From Sarocladium kiliense (Eukaryota > Ascomycota > Sordariomycetes > Hypocreales > Sarocladiaceae), in the NCBI GenBank assembly GCA_030734395.1, contig JAUZTG010000041.1, forward strand, positions 1,550,001 to 1,614,000: 64,000 nucleotides of DNA, in the 5' to 3' direction. Positions 35,143 through 46,314 of the stretch are shown here, one piece after another. The position numbers and the translations under genes are program-made. Below the pieces are notes generated by a model. The model was not told the DNA's origin, searched no databases, and saw nothing but the letters and a program-made list of their open reading frames with translations. Position 1 is the first letter of the stretch, and each line of letters opens with the position of its first letter.

Positions 35143-37308
35143 ATGGATGCCAAGGTACGTGACTAGCATTACTGCTTGTGCTCGCGCGGGAGACGCCTTG
35201 GAGGCTGTGACGATGCGAATCGAGCACATTTGCTGACAAACCCCTTCTACAGCCTTGCCGACCTCGTCGGAACGAAAACGCGGCTCCGACGCTGCATCAA
35301 AAACATAAATCGACCGGAAATCTCAACACCATGGCTTCGAACGCGACGATCGGATTCCGTGGCCCAGCGAAGCGAGCTGCATTTGGCGACGTCACGAACG
35401 TGGCGAAGAACGTTGGCTCGGGGAGCAGTTCCCTGAAGACGGCGAAGCCTTATGCCGGCACATTCAACCAGCCGACAGCAACCACAAACTTGAACAAGGA
35501 AAATGTGTCTTTCGTGTCCAAGACCTCCCTCTCACAGCCTGCCCAAAAAACGGCGCTGCAGCCGTCGAGAGCAACCAGCGCCCCGGAAGCACACCCCCTT
35601 GATGTCAACCAGCGGCCCGCCACCTCTGCCGCCCACGACTTTCCCTCCTTGCAAGGCCAGATCATTGCCGAGGAGCCTCTCACGATGGCTGAAGAGCCTG
35701 AGTCACACCAAGACGATGTGGTACCACGCGTGCCGCTGCATTCAACTCGTCTGCAACCGCGCCAGCACAAAAGTCAGCCAGACCTCAAGGCAAGACAGCA
35801 GGTTCTGAGGCGCACACAAAGTCGACTTATCGAGCGGCCGCAGACAGTTGAAGAAAGCTATGAGGACGAATCACCGAAATCGCACGGCTTTGAATTGCCT
35901 TTGCCCCGGCCAGAGGACGTTGCGCTTCCAGAATCAGCGGAGCTTGCCTCAATGGATACCATCATTGCTGTGGACGTGTCGATAGGCGAGCCAACCTCTG
36001 CGGATTTCGAAGATCAGGTTCCTGACGATGACTCTGATGCTGCTTTCTTGGATACGATACTTGGTCGTGACCAGAGTTCTCTGCCAGCACGTTCCGAGCC
36101 TGATGAATGCTGGGCTGAGGAGGATGATGATTATTACGACGACGAAATGGCGGCGTTGGACACGTTTGATGAGACGACTGGCATCCCTCCTGTACTTCAG
36201 CCGAAGGTGACCGCTAGAGTTCAGCGAGAGCTGGAAGACGCGAAGCTTGAGGTGCAAAGGACGAGGACCTTTGATGACATCGAGGAAGAGACCTGGGACG
36301 TCAGTATGGTCGCCGAATATGGAGATGAGATCTTTGAGTACATGCGGGAGCTTGAGGTATGGACCCACGTCGTTCGTCCACTGTGCATTCACTAACAGGG
36401 GGCGACCCTTGCAGATCAAGATGCTTCCGAACCCCCACTACATGGACTTGCAGACAGAGATCCAGTGGACAATGAGGTCGGTCTTGATGGACTGGCTTGT
36501 GCAAGTCCACAACCGCTTCTGTCTGCTGCCGGAGACTCTGTTCCTGACGGTCAATTACATTGACCGCTTTTTGTCGCACAAGGTTGTGTCAATTGGCAAG
36601 CTGCAGCTAGTTGGGGCGACAGCGATCCTGCTCGCTTCGAAGTATGAGGAAATCAACTGCCCATCGCTGCAGGAGATCATCTATATGGTAGATGGTGGCT
36701 ACAGCACGGACGAGATACTCAAAGCTGAAAGGTTCATGCTTACTATGCTGCACTTTGAGCTTGGATGGCCCGGTCCGATGAGCTTCCTACGTCGTGTCAG
36801 CAAGGCTGATGACTATGACCTTGATACTCGGACCCTTGCCAAGTACTTCCTCGAGTTGACAATCATGGATGAACGCTTCGTCGCCTCGCCGCCAAGCTTT
36901 CTTGCTGCTGCGGCACACTGCCTGTCGCGGCTCATCCTTAGAAAGGGTGACTGGGTACGTCTCCTCTTGCCCTGCTCAGTTTGACGACTGTCCACTGACG
37001 AATCTTTACAGACTAAAGCACACGTCTACTATTCTGGATACACTTTTTCGCAGTTGCGTCCTGTGGTTCAAATCATGCTGGATTGCTGCCAAGCTCCGAA
37101 CCGACACCACAAGGCTATTTACGACAAGTACTGCGAGAAGCGATTCAAGGAGGCAGCATTTGTTGTACAGCAAGAGATCGATGACGGTTTCACGTTGCCT
37201 CGCAGCAATCTTCGTCGGTCGACTCGCTCTCAGCCACCTTTCCAGGTTGAGCAATGCGTCGATGCATTCCATCCATCAAACCAAGTCCTTGTCTCGACAG
37301 AAAGTTGA
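35143..37308 (+). CDS. G2/mitotic-specific B-type cyclin (NimE/Cdc13-like)
   Basis: Four coding exons: 35143-35154 (only MDAK), 35253-36356, 36415-36954 and 37012-37308 (650 aa). Introns are 98, 58 and 57 nt and all phases close. The N-terminus reads MDAK then PCRPRRNENAAP, HKSTGNL and KRAAFGDVTNVAKN, the last a destruction-box-like RxxFGDVTN. The acidic middle is disordered. The cyclin box starts near 373: IKMLPNPHYMDLQTEIQWTM, RSVLMDWLVQVH, ETLFLTVNYIDRFLS, LVGATAILLASKYEEI, with a second fold in exons 3-4 (SPPSFLAAAAHCLSR, YYSGYTFSQL). It should activate Cdk1 at G2/M. The tiny first coding exon is supported by the conserved MDAK start seen in related fungal cyclins (recalled, not searched). 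A long pyrimidine-rich leader precedes it. Confidence 0.9.
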
Positions 37309-38572
37309 GTTTGGATCTCTTCTCAGGAATTCGCCTCTTCGTCTTTGAGGTATCTTTTTGCTCTCGGACCGAGCTTACCAATGAGCCTTACCTTTGAGAG
37401 TCAGCGTGTTACGATGTTTACGACTTACGAAAATGCATGACGGCGGCGCTGCCTTACACACAAACTCATATCACAAATTTGCTACATCGATTTTTTTCCT
37501 TGCTTCAAAAAGTCCATGTTTCCCTCCGTTCCTTCCTGACGCATGGGATCTGGCATGTCATATTGCTTTGCGTCCGGCAGGGCCAAGGTTGCTATCGACA
37601 TCAGAGGGGTAGAGAGAGGTGTTGGAGGAGAGTGTATGGATTAATATTTGCTCAAGGCTGCCAGAGGTTGGCATCATCTTATACTGTGTCTCTAAAGACG
37701 TTCACACTGGCATGCAAGTTGTGGAGGACGGCGTTAGGGGCGGCTCTGACCAGATAATAGACATTGCTTTAACATCTACCTATGTCTATCACTGTGGATG
37801 TGGAATCCTGCCTGGGTATTGCCTGGGTATTGCCTGAGCATCCATGTTCACTGGGTGGCTCCCATGCTGGGGAATCGACAGCGGCCACACACTTGGTCTT
37901 CTGTCTGCTTTACTAATGAGCGAGGGAAATGACAAGGCACTGGATGGCGGTGCGGCTATGGAGAAGCTCAGGACGTGGGCTGCACTAGCGTCTGAGGACG
38001 ACAGCAGAGTGGACTTGATTGTGTAATTGGCGTGTTGGCAGGACCCAAGGGTGCGTCAGTACAGGCCCAAGGGACCTTATAGCGCTACAGCGACACGGAC
38101 ATGCGCGCGAATAGCGGGTTTTGGCCGAATTCCCGATCTTGTGCCACCCCGTGCTGTCCCGGAGGTGGGTGCGTTGTCCCAGCCACTCTTGGTTTCAGCA
38201 AGCCTCGGCCACGGTGCCTTGTCGTGCTCTTGAACCCGAGTTAATCAGGGTCAAGGAACCCCAAGTCTAAAGTCAATTCATCTCTGATACTGAGCCTGCA
38301 GGACTTCATCTGTCCCTGAAGCGTGGACTTTAGGTTCCTGACTAGCGGTGTCGGAAAAACGAAACTCCTGGGTAAGCCACAGCAGCCGCGTGCCACTGGA
38401 ACTGAGCTACAGGGGCTTGTTCAGGTCCAGGTCTAGGCGCAGGTGCCCCCACGCCAAAGACTCAGGCACCTCCCGACGGGAGTCAAGGAGGATTCCGTCC
38501 GCTAACTGTGATTTGTTGCCGTGGAGGCGAAGGTGTGGCAGCGCCTGCAGGTCAGGCAGTGCAGCCTATGGC

Positions 38573-38607
<35 letters not shown>

Positions 38608-39422
38608 CCCGCTTCGCCCAGATGGACGAGAACAGATGACAAAGAGGATCAGAAGGCACAGGAAGAAACAAGCCATTTCGAAGACGCCTGGGTATCAATC
38701 TTTCCTCCATCCTCGCTTCCTCGTCCTTTTCTTTGCTCCTCTGAGCCTAGTCCCTTGTCCCCGGTCTCCATACCTGGACTTGGTGCCTTTACCCATCCCC
38801 ATCCCCATCCCCAGTTTTTTTCTGCCTCCATATCGCCTCGAGGTTGGCCGAAATTGACTCAACGGGTCCATTCGCATTCTTCCAGACGCCAGAGAGGGCT
38901 TGTGCTTTGCTTCCGCAATACCGAGGGAGCCACTAAACGCACCACACACGCGCTCTGTGCGAAGAACCCGGCCTTGCGGATCCGATCACCGGACACAAGC
39001 GACTGACTTCTCCTTCGACCTGACCTCTGACTCTGACGCCCCTAGAGCTCCCTATCCCTAATTTTCCCCCGGATTCTTCTCGACCTGGGGTTGTTGCTAG
39101 AGCCTGTTCACCTTTTGACGATAATTTACAATCTCTTCTTTGATCATAGCCTATCTCCGATCTTCGCCCAGCCTTCGCACACCCCTGCCCTGTTTCGCTT
39201 TTTTCGCCGCGAAGCATTTTCCCCAGGACGACGTTTGGCACTGACCACGTTGATCCCTCCCACCACTACCAAGACATTTCGGGGTTTGTCGCGCGTCCAG
39301 CCAGCTTGCTGCCTCCCTCCTTCGAAGCGAAGACGCGCCAGCAACCTTCCGCCTCCTCCGACCGAGTCAATTCTACGAGACTACATATCCCCTGAAGATC
39401 AGCGCAGTTGCTCACCGTCACC
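37309..39422. promoter_or_regulatory. cyclin 3' region and upstream region of the mitochondrial carrier
   Basis: 2.1 kb without a gene. It holds a direct repeat of GCCTGGGTATT (two copies plus a partial, 37810-37837), a 33-T homopolymer at 38575-38607, a CATCCC microsatellite near 38791-38815 and a long CT-rich stretch to 39420, probably the carrier leader. ORFs crossing the poly(T) run (Phe tracts) are artefacts. Confidence 0.5.
38575..38607. repeat. 33-nt poly(T) tract
   Basis: Six T at the end of one line of sequence plus 27 in the next make an uninterrupted run of 33. It lies about 0.8 kb upstream of the EF-hand carrier start. Long poly(dA:dT) tracts exclude nucleosomes and can mark promoters; an antisense retroposon tail is the alternative, but no element body or target duplication is visible. 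Length may also reflect sequencing slippage. Confidence 0.85.
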
Positions 39423-41706
39423 ATGGCTACTACCGCCGCGGTGGTCAAGGAAGCGGTCAAGGAGAGCTTGCTGGGCACTGATGAGCCTGCTGCACAGCTC
39501 TCTGCCCAGACCAAGCTGCGCTTCACCAACAATGCCGTCAAGGACCCCGAGACCGGCGAGTTGTACATGGGACCTGAAGAGTTCATCAATGCCGTGGCAC
39601 CGAGCGGCGAAGACTACGTAAGTTGGACCAAGCCTTCCGCCTCTGACACCCTGGCTCCCGAGATGCCTAGTCTGGCGCGTTTTACAGTAATCTAACCAAG
39701 CTTTGACTCGCAGCACAAGATCCAGAGGGAGCAGTACTCAATACTGTTCCGCGTCGCTGACAGCAGAGGCACTGGCCGCGTCACCCTCACCGACTGGGGC
39801 GTCTTCGAGAACCTGCTCAAGAAGCCCGATGCTGAGTACGAGATTGCCTTCCGCCTCTTCGATGTCGACCGCATTGGCACTGTCAAGTACTCCGACTTTC
39901 GAAGCCTGTATGAGATGAACAAGGGTCCCACGAGCATCCCGTTCGATTGGGACTGCGAATGGGCCAAGCTCTACATTGGCAGCAAGAAGAAGCGCCACGA
40001 CATGACCTACGCCCAGTTCTCGCAGATGCTTCGAGGTCTGCAAGGTGAGCGCATTCGGCAGGCTTTCCAGCTGTTCGACAAGGACGGCGATGGATATATT
40101 GACCCGGCCGATTTCGAGCGCATCATTCTGGAGACGGCCAAGCACAAGCTGTCGGACCATCTGCTCGAAAACCTCGGCACGCTGTGCAACATCTCTCAGG
40201 GCAGCAAGATCTCGTACGCGAACGTTCGAGCCTTCCAGAACATGATTAAGGAGATGGATCTCGTTGAACTCATTCTGCGACGCGCCGTCCAGCGGAGCTC
40301 TGATGGCAAGATCACTCGCTCGGAGTTCCTCAATGAGGCTGCTAAGATCACACGGTTCTCCCTCTTCACCCCCATGGAGGCCGACATTCTCTTCCACTTC
40401 GCCAGTCTTGACGAGCCCTCCGGCCGTCTCGGTCTGACAGATTTCGCCAAGGTCCTCGATCCTTCATGGCGGAACCCCATTTACGACAGCGACGACGAGG
40501 ACGCTCTTGCGAAGACGGCATCGAAGAGCGGCGCGGTGCTGCACAGGGTTGCTCAGAGTGTGTACAACTTCGGCCTGGGTAGTTTGGCTGGTGCTTTTGG
40601 TGCCTTCATGGTGTACCCCATTGACCTGGTCAAGACTCGTCTGCAAAACCAGCGTGGCGCTCAGCCTGGTCAACGCCTGTACAACAACTCCATTGACTGC
40701 TTCCAGAAGGTCATTCGCAACGAGGGTTTCCGTGGACTGTACTCTGGCGTGTTGCCGCAGCTGGTTGGTGTGGCGCCCGAGAAGGCCATCAAGCTGACCG
40801 TCAACGATCTCGTCCGTGGCTACTTCAGCGACAAGAAGTCAGGTCAGATATGGTGGGGTCATGAGGTGCTTGCTGGAGGCACGGCTGGTGCTTGCCAAGT
40901 CGTAAGTCTTTCTCGATGTTCTGCTTGCTAGTGGTTGCCGATCGTTGCTAACAACTCCTTGTGTGCAGGTCTTCACCAATCCCCTCGAGATTGTCAAGAT
41001 TCGGCTGCAAGTCCAGGGCGAGGTAGCGAAGACTGTGGAGAGTGCACCCCGCAGATCGGCCCTGTGGATCGTCAAGAACCTTGGTCTTGTCGGTCTGTAC
41101 AAGGGTGCTTCAGCCTGTCTTCTCCGTGATGTTCCCTTCTCTGCCATCTACTTCCCCACGTATAGCCATTTGAAGAGGGACTTCTTCGGCGAGTCGCCTA
41201 CGCACAAGCTGGGTATCCTTCAGCTCCTCACAGCTGGCGCCATTGCTGGAATGCCCGCCGCGTACCTGACAACGCCGTGCGACGTCATCAAGACCCGTCT
41301 GCAGGTTGAGGCTCGCAAGGGCGAGGCAACATATACCGGACTGCGACACGCTGCCAAGACTATCTGGCACGAGGAAGGCTTCAGGGCGTTCTTCAAGGGT
41401 GGCCCTGCGCGTATTTTCCGTTCGTCACCTCAATTCGGTTTCACCCTTGCCGCATATGAGGTCCTCCAGACCGTGCTCCCCATGCCAGGCAGCAAGCCGA
41501 CCGATGCTGCCAGCAAGGTGTCCGTCGGCGTATCGGAGGCTGCATCAACAATGAAGGGTAGCATGGACACGAGCCCATTCGCTCGCAGTCGCAACGCGCT
41601 GAAGATTATCCTGGATCTTGACGAGGACTTTGGCCGCAGAAAGATGCCTAACGAGCAAGGCTGGCGGTCTTTGCCCAAGGCCATGGGCGGTGGCGGTGGT
41701 CTGTAA
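39423..41706 (+). CDS. agc1: EF-hand mitochondrial aspartate/glutamate carrier (aralar/citrin-like)
   Basis: Three exons, 39423-39617, 39714-40901 and 40969-41706, with introns of 96 and 67 nt, give 706 aa. The N-terminal half is an EF-hand regulatory domain. The clearest calcium loop is [12 protein letters not shown] at 187-198; the loops around [24 protein letters not shown] and [12 protein letters not shown] are degenerate. The C-terminal half is a complete mitochondrial carrier with three repeats and signatures [16 protein letters not shown] and PCDVIKTR, each followed by the GxxxxxxG helix. Family proteins exchange aspartate for glutamate across the inner membrane for the malate-aspartate shuttle, with calcium sensed on the intermembrane side. 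Animal-like EF-hand fusion is typical of filamentous fungi; yeast Agc1 has only a diverged extension. The start lies in CACCATGGC. Confidence 0.95.
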
Positions 41707-42438
41707 GGATTCCCTCTCGAATTGACCGGTACGCGAAAGACGGATTGAGGAATCAAATGCGCGCGACTAAATAAAGCAAAGGAGCGATCCTTGGCTTTAT
41801 ACAACCGGCTCTCACGCCGGCTATGGTACGCTAATGCTCGGATACTTGGGGTGTGGTGTGGTTGAGCGGTGGGGAGGGATTTCCTCGGCATTGGCGTCGG
41901 TTGGATGCTACCCCAACCAACCGACAACAGCCGCCCATCGAAATTTCACGATCAAACGGTTCTTGGATGCAAAACCAACTTTGGCTTGTACATTTTGAAC
42001 ACGATGTGCGACTTGATACATTAGAGGCGGCGTTTCTCTTGTTTCGGGGCGAAACAAGTACTTATGTCTTTTACTTTGTTCCTTACATTTTCCTTGCTGC
42101 TTGTCCTTTCGATGTGAAGAGATGTATTGTACCCGTTCTTTCCTGTCCAACCTTTCGTTATGCTGGATTGAAAGCGGCTACAAGCAACATATGACTGTAT
42201 AAATAGTAGCGGCTCGCAACTTTCGTGGCTTATTCGGCTGCCGTTATTAGAGGAGGAGATCGCTGATAGAAACCTCGTTAGACTACAGCATGTGAGAATT
42301 GCTTGTTATGAAACCCGTACTGTTTGCTCTTGTTCAAAGTCAGGAACTCTCTATTGGCGCTTGCATAATTCCATCGACTCTAGAAAAGAAAAACTCTAGC
42401 CGGCCGACCCTTTGCGCCTAAAACTGACAAATGACGCT
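41707..42438. other. 3' intergenic region with AATAAA signal
   Basis: Convergent spacer between the carrier stop and the minus-strand 2EXR gene stop. AATAAA occurs at 41770-41775, 64 nt past the carrier stop, a fitting polyadenylation element. No gene was seen. Confidence 0.6.
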
Positions 42439-43098
42439 TCAAACAAAGATCAGCTTGTTGCACTTGACAAACTTGTCCACCCAGAAACACTCCTCTACCG
42501 GCTCAAACTTCTCAACCTCAGCTCCTGGCTCACTCATCATCACCCCCCTCAACCACCCGAGATACGTCTCAAACCCAGTCGTACTCCCACAAATCCTTAC
42601 CCTCTTGACCCCTCTCACACCCTCCAGCGCCCTCAGATTCTGACACCCAGCACCAAGGAAGTACCCTTGTGCCAGCTCAATCGTCAATTCCTCCAAGTCG
42701 CTGAGGGTTGCTCTTGCGGCTTCTGCGTTGAAGACTGGGTCGATGTCGAGACGGATAGTGAGGTGGACGCGACGGATGAGGGAGAGGACGGAGGGTTCAC
42801 GGATTGGAGGGAGGGAGGGATGGAGACGGGGGAAGGTGGTTAGGAGGGAGGGATGGGCGAGGAAGGTGTTCTGTGAGTAGAGGAAGGGTGTTGCTTCATG
42901 ATTGAGTTGGCGGTTAACGAGGAGAATCGAGGCGTTGATTGGGGTTGGTTTGGTGGCGACGATGGGTTTTGAAGTGAGGCGGGAGGAGTCTATTTGGTCG
43001 GCGAGTAGGTATGTGTATATTTGCAGTCGAAGCTCTACCGGGAGAAGCAGCAGAGGTGACGTAGATCTCGCAGGTATTGGGTTGTCGGAGATTGCCAT
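42439..43098 (-). CDS. 2EXR / F-box-like domain hypothetical protein
   Basis: A single exon of 219 aa; the ATG at 43098 is the first in-frame Met, since longer readings start at GTG/TTG. Near the N-terminus SPLLLLPVELRLQIYTYLLAD is the short F-box-like start of the fungal 2EXR family (LPxELRxxIY). It is followed by PINASILLVNRQLNHEATPFLYSQNTF, the second conserved block of that family. The rest (VHLTIRLDID, LEELTIELAQGYFLG, GVRGVKRVRICG) alternates short beta and helix. Such proteins are numerous in Pezizomycotina; function is unknown, possibly as ubiquitin-ligase adaptors. GC-poor spacers flank it. Confidence 0.75.
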   Translation of the reverse strand: MAISDNPIPARSTSPLLLLPVELRLQIYTYLLADQIDSSRLTSKPIVATKPTPINASILLVNRQLNHEATPFLYSQNTFLAHPSLLTTFPRLHPSLPPIREPSVLSLIRRVHLTIRLDIDPVFNAEAARATLSDLEELTIELAQGYFLGAGCQNLRALEGVRGVKRVRICGSTTGFETYLGWLRGVMMSEPGAEVEKFEPVEECFWVDKFVKCNKLIFV

Positions 43099-44569
43099 GA
43101 TGAAGGATGGCGGCCGGAGGTGTCTCCTTTCAACGGTGTAAGTCGCCAGGAATGGACTATGAGAATGACTACTGCAGCACACGATCAACAACCTGCTTTC
43201 AATTAAGGTCACCGAAACGGATGAACGTTGACTTACATAGGTGGTAGTTATAAGCTCGGTCTTAGATAAGATAAATATGGAAACTCAAAACAGTCGACGA
43301 TAAGTGCGATGACTCGTATCCGCAGGGGCCGACACCATACGATTGGAAAGTATCCTGATTTTCCACAAGCATAGCAATTCGAGAAGGGCCGAGCTTCACC
43401 GAGACCCCTTCTGAGGGAGATCTCTCTCGTTATATAGATGCATAATTTGTGACGAGTCGCCATAGGCTACTTTTGGCGGCATTGCCGAGCTGTGCCACGC
43501 CTTTGATTGCTCTGCATGGCGAGCTGATGCTGATGGCTGGCTGACTGGGTTGGGTAAGATACGGACACAGCTACTATCCCAGAGGGCTGGGTCGTGCTGA
43601 CTGGCGCATCACGGGCCGAGAATGGATACTGCGATTCTTAGAACCGTGGCGGTAAGCTCTGGTAGAGAGAGGGCCTCATCGTCTAGCGATTGGCTTACTG
43701 GCTTCTTGTCCGACGATCCCTACTGGTGCTTAGACATGGCATGGTCAGATTTGGATACCCGAGGGGGTTTCATTATTTGTTTAGACGACGCTGCCTCGGC
43801 GGCTTGATACGATGCATTGTCGGATATCGCGTATTGTTCAGGGGGTTCAATTCGTTCTCACGCTCGGGCGTTGTCGAATTGGGCTGGGACCGTGAACGCG
43901 AGAGAGTGGATTCCCGGCTTATAAGATCCAGCAGCAGGGGTGACCCACGACGGGTGATGGGTCCTGAGGATTTCTGATGATGTGATATCAAGCTCAGAGT
44001 GACATGATCTGGAGCGTCGCATGTTTTCCCTGTCTCTCTGTTGGCGTTCCTATAGTTTTATTTGTTGGCCTTGGACCAAAGCGGCAGCTGAAAACGCATG
44101 CAACTCCGAGTTCCAGCTGTGGTGAGGCGCAGATCTTGGGTTGGAAGGGGTCGAGCCAAGCAAAGCATCGTAGGGGAGGGTTGCATGTTCAGCCGTTGAC
44201 AGGTCGGTGAAGGTTGCTGCAATGAGTGTCTGCGATGGTCGAGGACCTGGATGAGCAGCGAAGATATCAGGCGACCTTCAGAGCCAAGACATACAGGTTC
44301 AACCATACCAAATATTTCCTTGATGAGTGTCTTTCCTGCCCAGATGACGGGAGTCACCAGCCCCAACGGTCACCCGCCGCTTGATCCCCCCACCAGCCAC
44401 ATCTTCATCACTGCCAAGTCTGTCGCCCCTGCAGGATCTCGTCACGCCTTGTGGCGCATCTGTGGCGTCACCTCCCGATCGACAGCACGCCCCGCCTTAA
44501 AGCTTCATTTACATCCTCCCTCTTCTTCTCATCATCGCCAGACCTGCCCATGGATGAGCTGCCCGCGCG
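43099..44569. other. intergenic: 2EXR gene promoter / cystinosin leader
   Basis: 1.5 kb between divergent starts. No ORF resembles a family. The last 200 bp (44370-44569) are CT-rich and contain an upstream ATG. A TGATATCA palindrome lies near 43981-43989. Confidence 0.5.
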
Positions 44570-44660
44570 ATGTCTGGCTTCCTCTCCTTTCTTTCGGCCC
44601 TCTTCGGATGGGTTTACACCCTCGCTTGGAGCGCTTCGTTCTATCCTCAGCCGCTGCTGA
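44550..44660 (+). promoter_or_regulatory. upstream ORF overlapping the cystinosin start
   Basis: The ATG at 44550 (context CCCATGG, strong) opens a 36-codon frame ending at 44660 in a different frame from the cystinosin ATG at 44570, which it overlaps. If the transcript begins upstream, initiation at the main ATG needs leaky scanning. Seen in sequence; regulation is inferred. Confidence 0.45.
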
Positions 44661-45465
44661 ACCTCCATCGCAAGACGACGTCTGGCACCACCGTTGACTT
44701 CCCACTCATTAACGTCTTTGGTACAATTTGTCACGCGCTTCTCTTCCTGAAACCTCACTGATCATGTTCGCAGGCTTTGCAGCTTACTTCATTTCCAATA
44801 CGGCCTTCTACTACTCCCCCGTTATCCGCGAACAGTACGCCGCGCGTCACCACGGCCTCACCCCAACAGTCGCATTCAACGACATTACTTTCGCCATTCA
44901 CGCCCTCATTCTCTCCATAATTACCACCTCGCAATATCTCGCTCGACCTCTCTGGGGCTTCCCCGCCGACCCTGGCGTCCGTCCGTCCCGTTTCATCCTT
45001 GGCGTCGGAACTGGCTGCCTCGTCGGCATCCTCATAACCTACTTCCTCGTCGTCTCCTCCCCCGGCACCACCGACCCTGCCAGCGACTGGTGCGCCCTCG
45101 ATGTCATCTACGCAATCGGTTACGTGAAGCTACTTGTGACGCTCATCAAGTACGCGCCGCAGGTTGTCGCGAATTGGCGGAATAAGAGTACGAAGGGGTG
45201 GAGTATCTGGCAGATCCTGCTAGACCTCCTAGGTGGCGTTCTCAGTGTTGCGCAGCAGGGTATTGACAGCTACCTTCAGCGCGACTGGAGTGGCATCACG
45301 GGCAATCCTGTCAAGTTTGCATTGGGTAACATTGCATTCGTGTACGACACAGTGTTCATCACGCAGCATTATGTTGTGTATCGTGATGCTGGAAGCTGGC
45401 GTCGTGATGGGCCTGCGAGAGAGGACGACCGTCTATTGAGTGACGAAGAGAGAAGACTTGACTAG
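44570..45465 (+). CDS. ers1: cystinosin, lysosomal/vacuolar cystine-proton symporter (ERS1-like)
   Basis: Two exons, 44570-44720 and 44774-45465, with a 53-nt intron (GTACAA...GCAG), give 280 aa. Two PQ-loop repeats are visible: [12 protein letters not shown] in exon 1 and [21 protein letters not shown] in exon 2. Splicing restores [20 protein letters not shown], a conserved cystinosin stretch. Seven helices are expected, with [15 protein letters not shown] and [19 protein letters not shown] at the end, both strongly conserved in cystinosins, and an acidic dileucine-like tail ([11 protein letters not shown]). The protein exports cystine from vacuole or lysosome driven by protons. An unrelated PQ-loop gene lies 12 kb away. 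Confidence 0.93.
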
Positions 45466-45672
45466 ACAACTTCTTCAATCCGTCGTTGGGGAGGTGGGTG
45501 ACCTGGCTGCATTTCGCATACGATAGAGATACTAGGCATTGCATGGCGATTCATACATTTGTTTCTCATGGCGCATTCCAAGCTTGTTGAGTATACTATG
45601 TTCTTCCTCTCGACATTACTGACCTGCCGTTCAAACCTGCTCTGATAAACCCTGTGTAAGCTGAAACATCCC

Positions 45673-46314
45673 CTATTTCTTTATGCCCTTCGCTGGATCC
45701 TCTCCAACAGCTCTCCCTCTCCTTTGCTCCCTCCTCTCATCACCCATCCCAACCCCAAACACCACCGCCAGCCTAACCAGAGCCATCCACCCCATGATCC
45801 CAAAGTTCACCCACTCCTCCGCCCTCCATCTCCCAGGCGCCAACACAACCTCCCATCCCAACTCCCTCACACTCGCCGCCCCATGCAACACATCACAGAT
45901 CAACATCCCGGCACAACAGATCCTCCACAACCGATTTCGTCGTCTTCTATCCTCGTCACCAGCTGCGAACCGCAGAAGCACACCTGTGTTGAAGGCTAGG
46001 AGGACTTGCATGGCGGCGAGCTGGTCGGTCAGGACGCGGATGGAGGTCAGTGCTGTGGTGGCAGGGGAGGGGGTCATGGTTGTGAGGAAGGTGGAGGGGT
46101 GGAAGTGGAGGATTAAGGCGCCGCCGAGGGCGAAGAAGGGTTCGAAGTAGAGGAGGGTGAGCCGGTAGAAGAGAGGGATGGAGGATTGAGGTGCCATTGT
46201 CGGTGTTGGAGGAGGTAGGACGCCGGTGGTTTTCACATCACTTGAGGTGCTGTTGAGGCGAGTCATCGGGAACTGTGTGTGCTGTAGCCTCGACTCGACC
46301 GTGACATGCTCCAT
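45673..46314 (-). CDS. small four-helix membrane protein (fungal DUF7704-like)
   Basis: An open frame of 213 aa from ATG 46314; the internal ATG at 46197 (start MAPQSSIPLFYRLTLLYFEP) looks like the true, conserved start, which would give 174 aa. The preceding 39 residues are polar with a Pro/Thr run and match nothing. Four hydrophobic segments can be traced: FEPFFALGGALILHF, an amphipathic helix with the Leu/Gln stretch (LTDQLAAMQVLLAFNTGVLL), LWRICCAGMLICDVLHG, and NFGIMGWMALVRLAVVFGVG. The pattern of small fungal membrane proteins with FYR...YFEP is familiar from uncharacterised DUF7704-type families; function unknown. The Arg/Lys-rich C-terminus is cytosolic by the positive-inside rule. 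Confidence 0.65.
   Translation of the reverse strand: MEHVTVESRLQHTQFPMTRLNSTSSDVKTTGVLPPPTPTMAPQSSIPLFYRLTLLYFEPFFALGGALILHFHPSTFLTTMTPSPATTALTSIRVLTDQLAAMQVLLAFNTGVLLRFAAGDEDRRRRNRLWRICCAGMLICDVLHGAASVRELGWEVVLAPGRWRAEEWVNFGIMGWMALVRLAVVFGVGMGDERREQRRGRAVGEDPAKGIKK

Noticed and set aside
38348..38857. Plus-strand frames with long Phe runs
   Set aside because: Phe runs are the poly(T) tract read as codons. The frames also pass through a CATCCC microsatellite.
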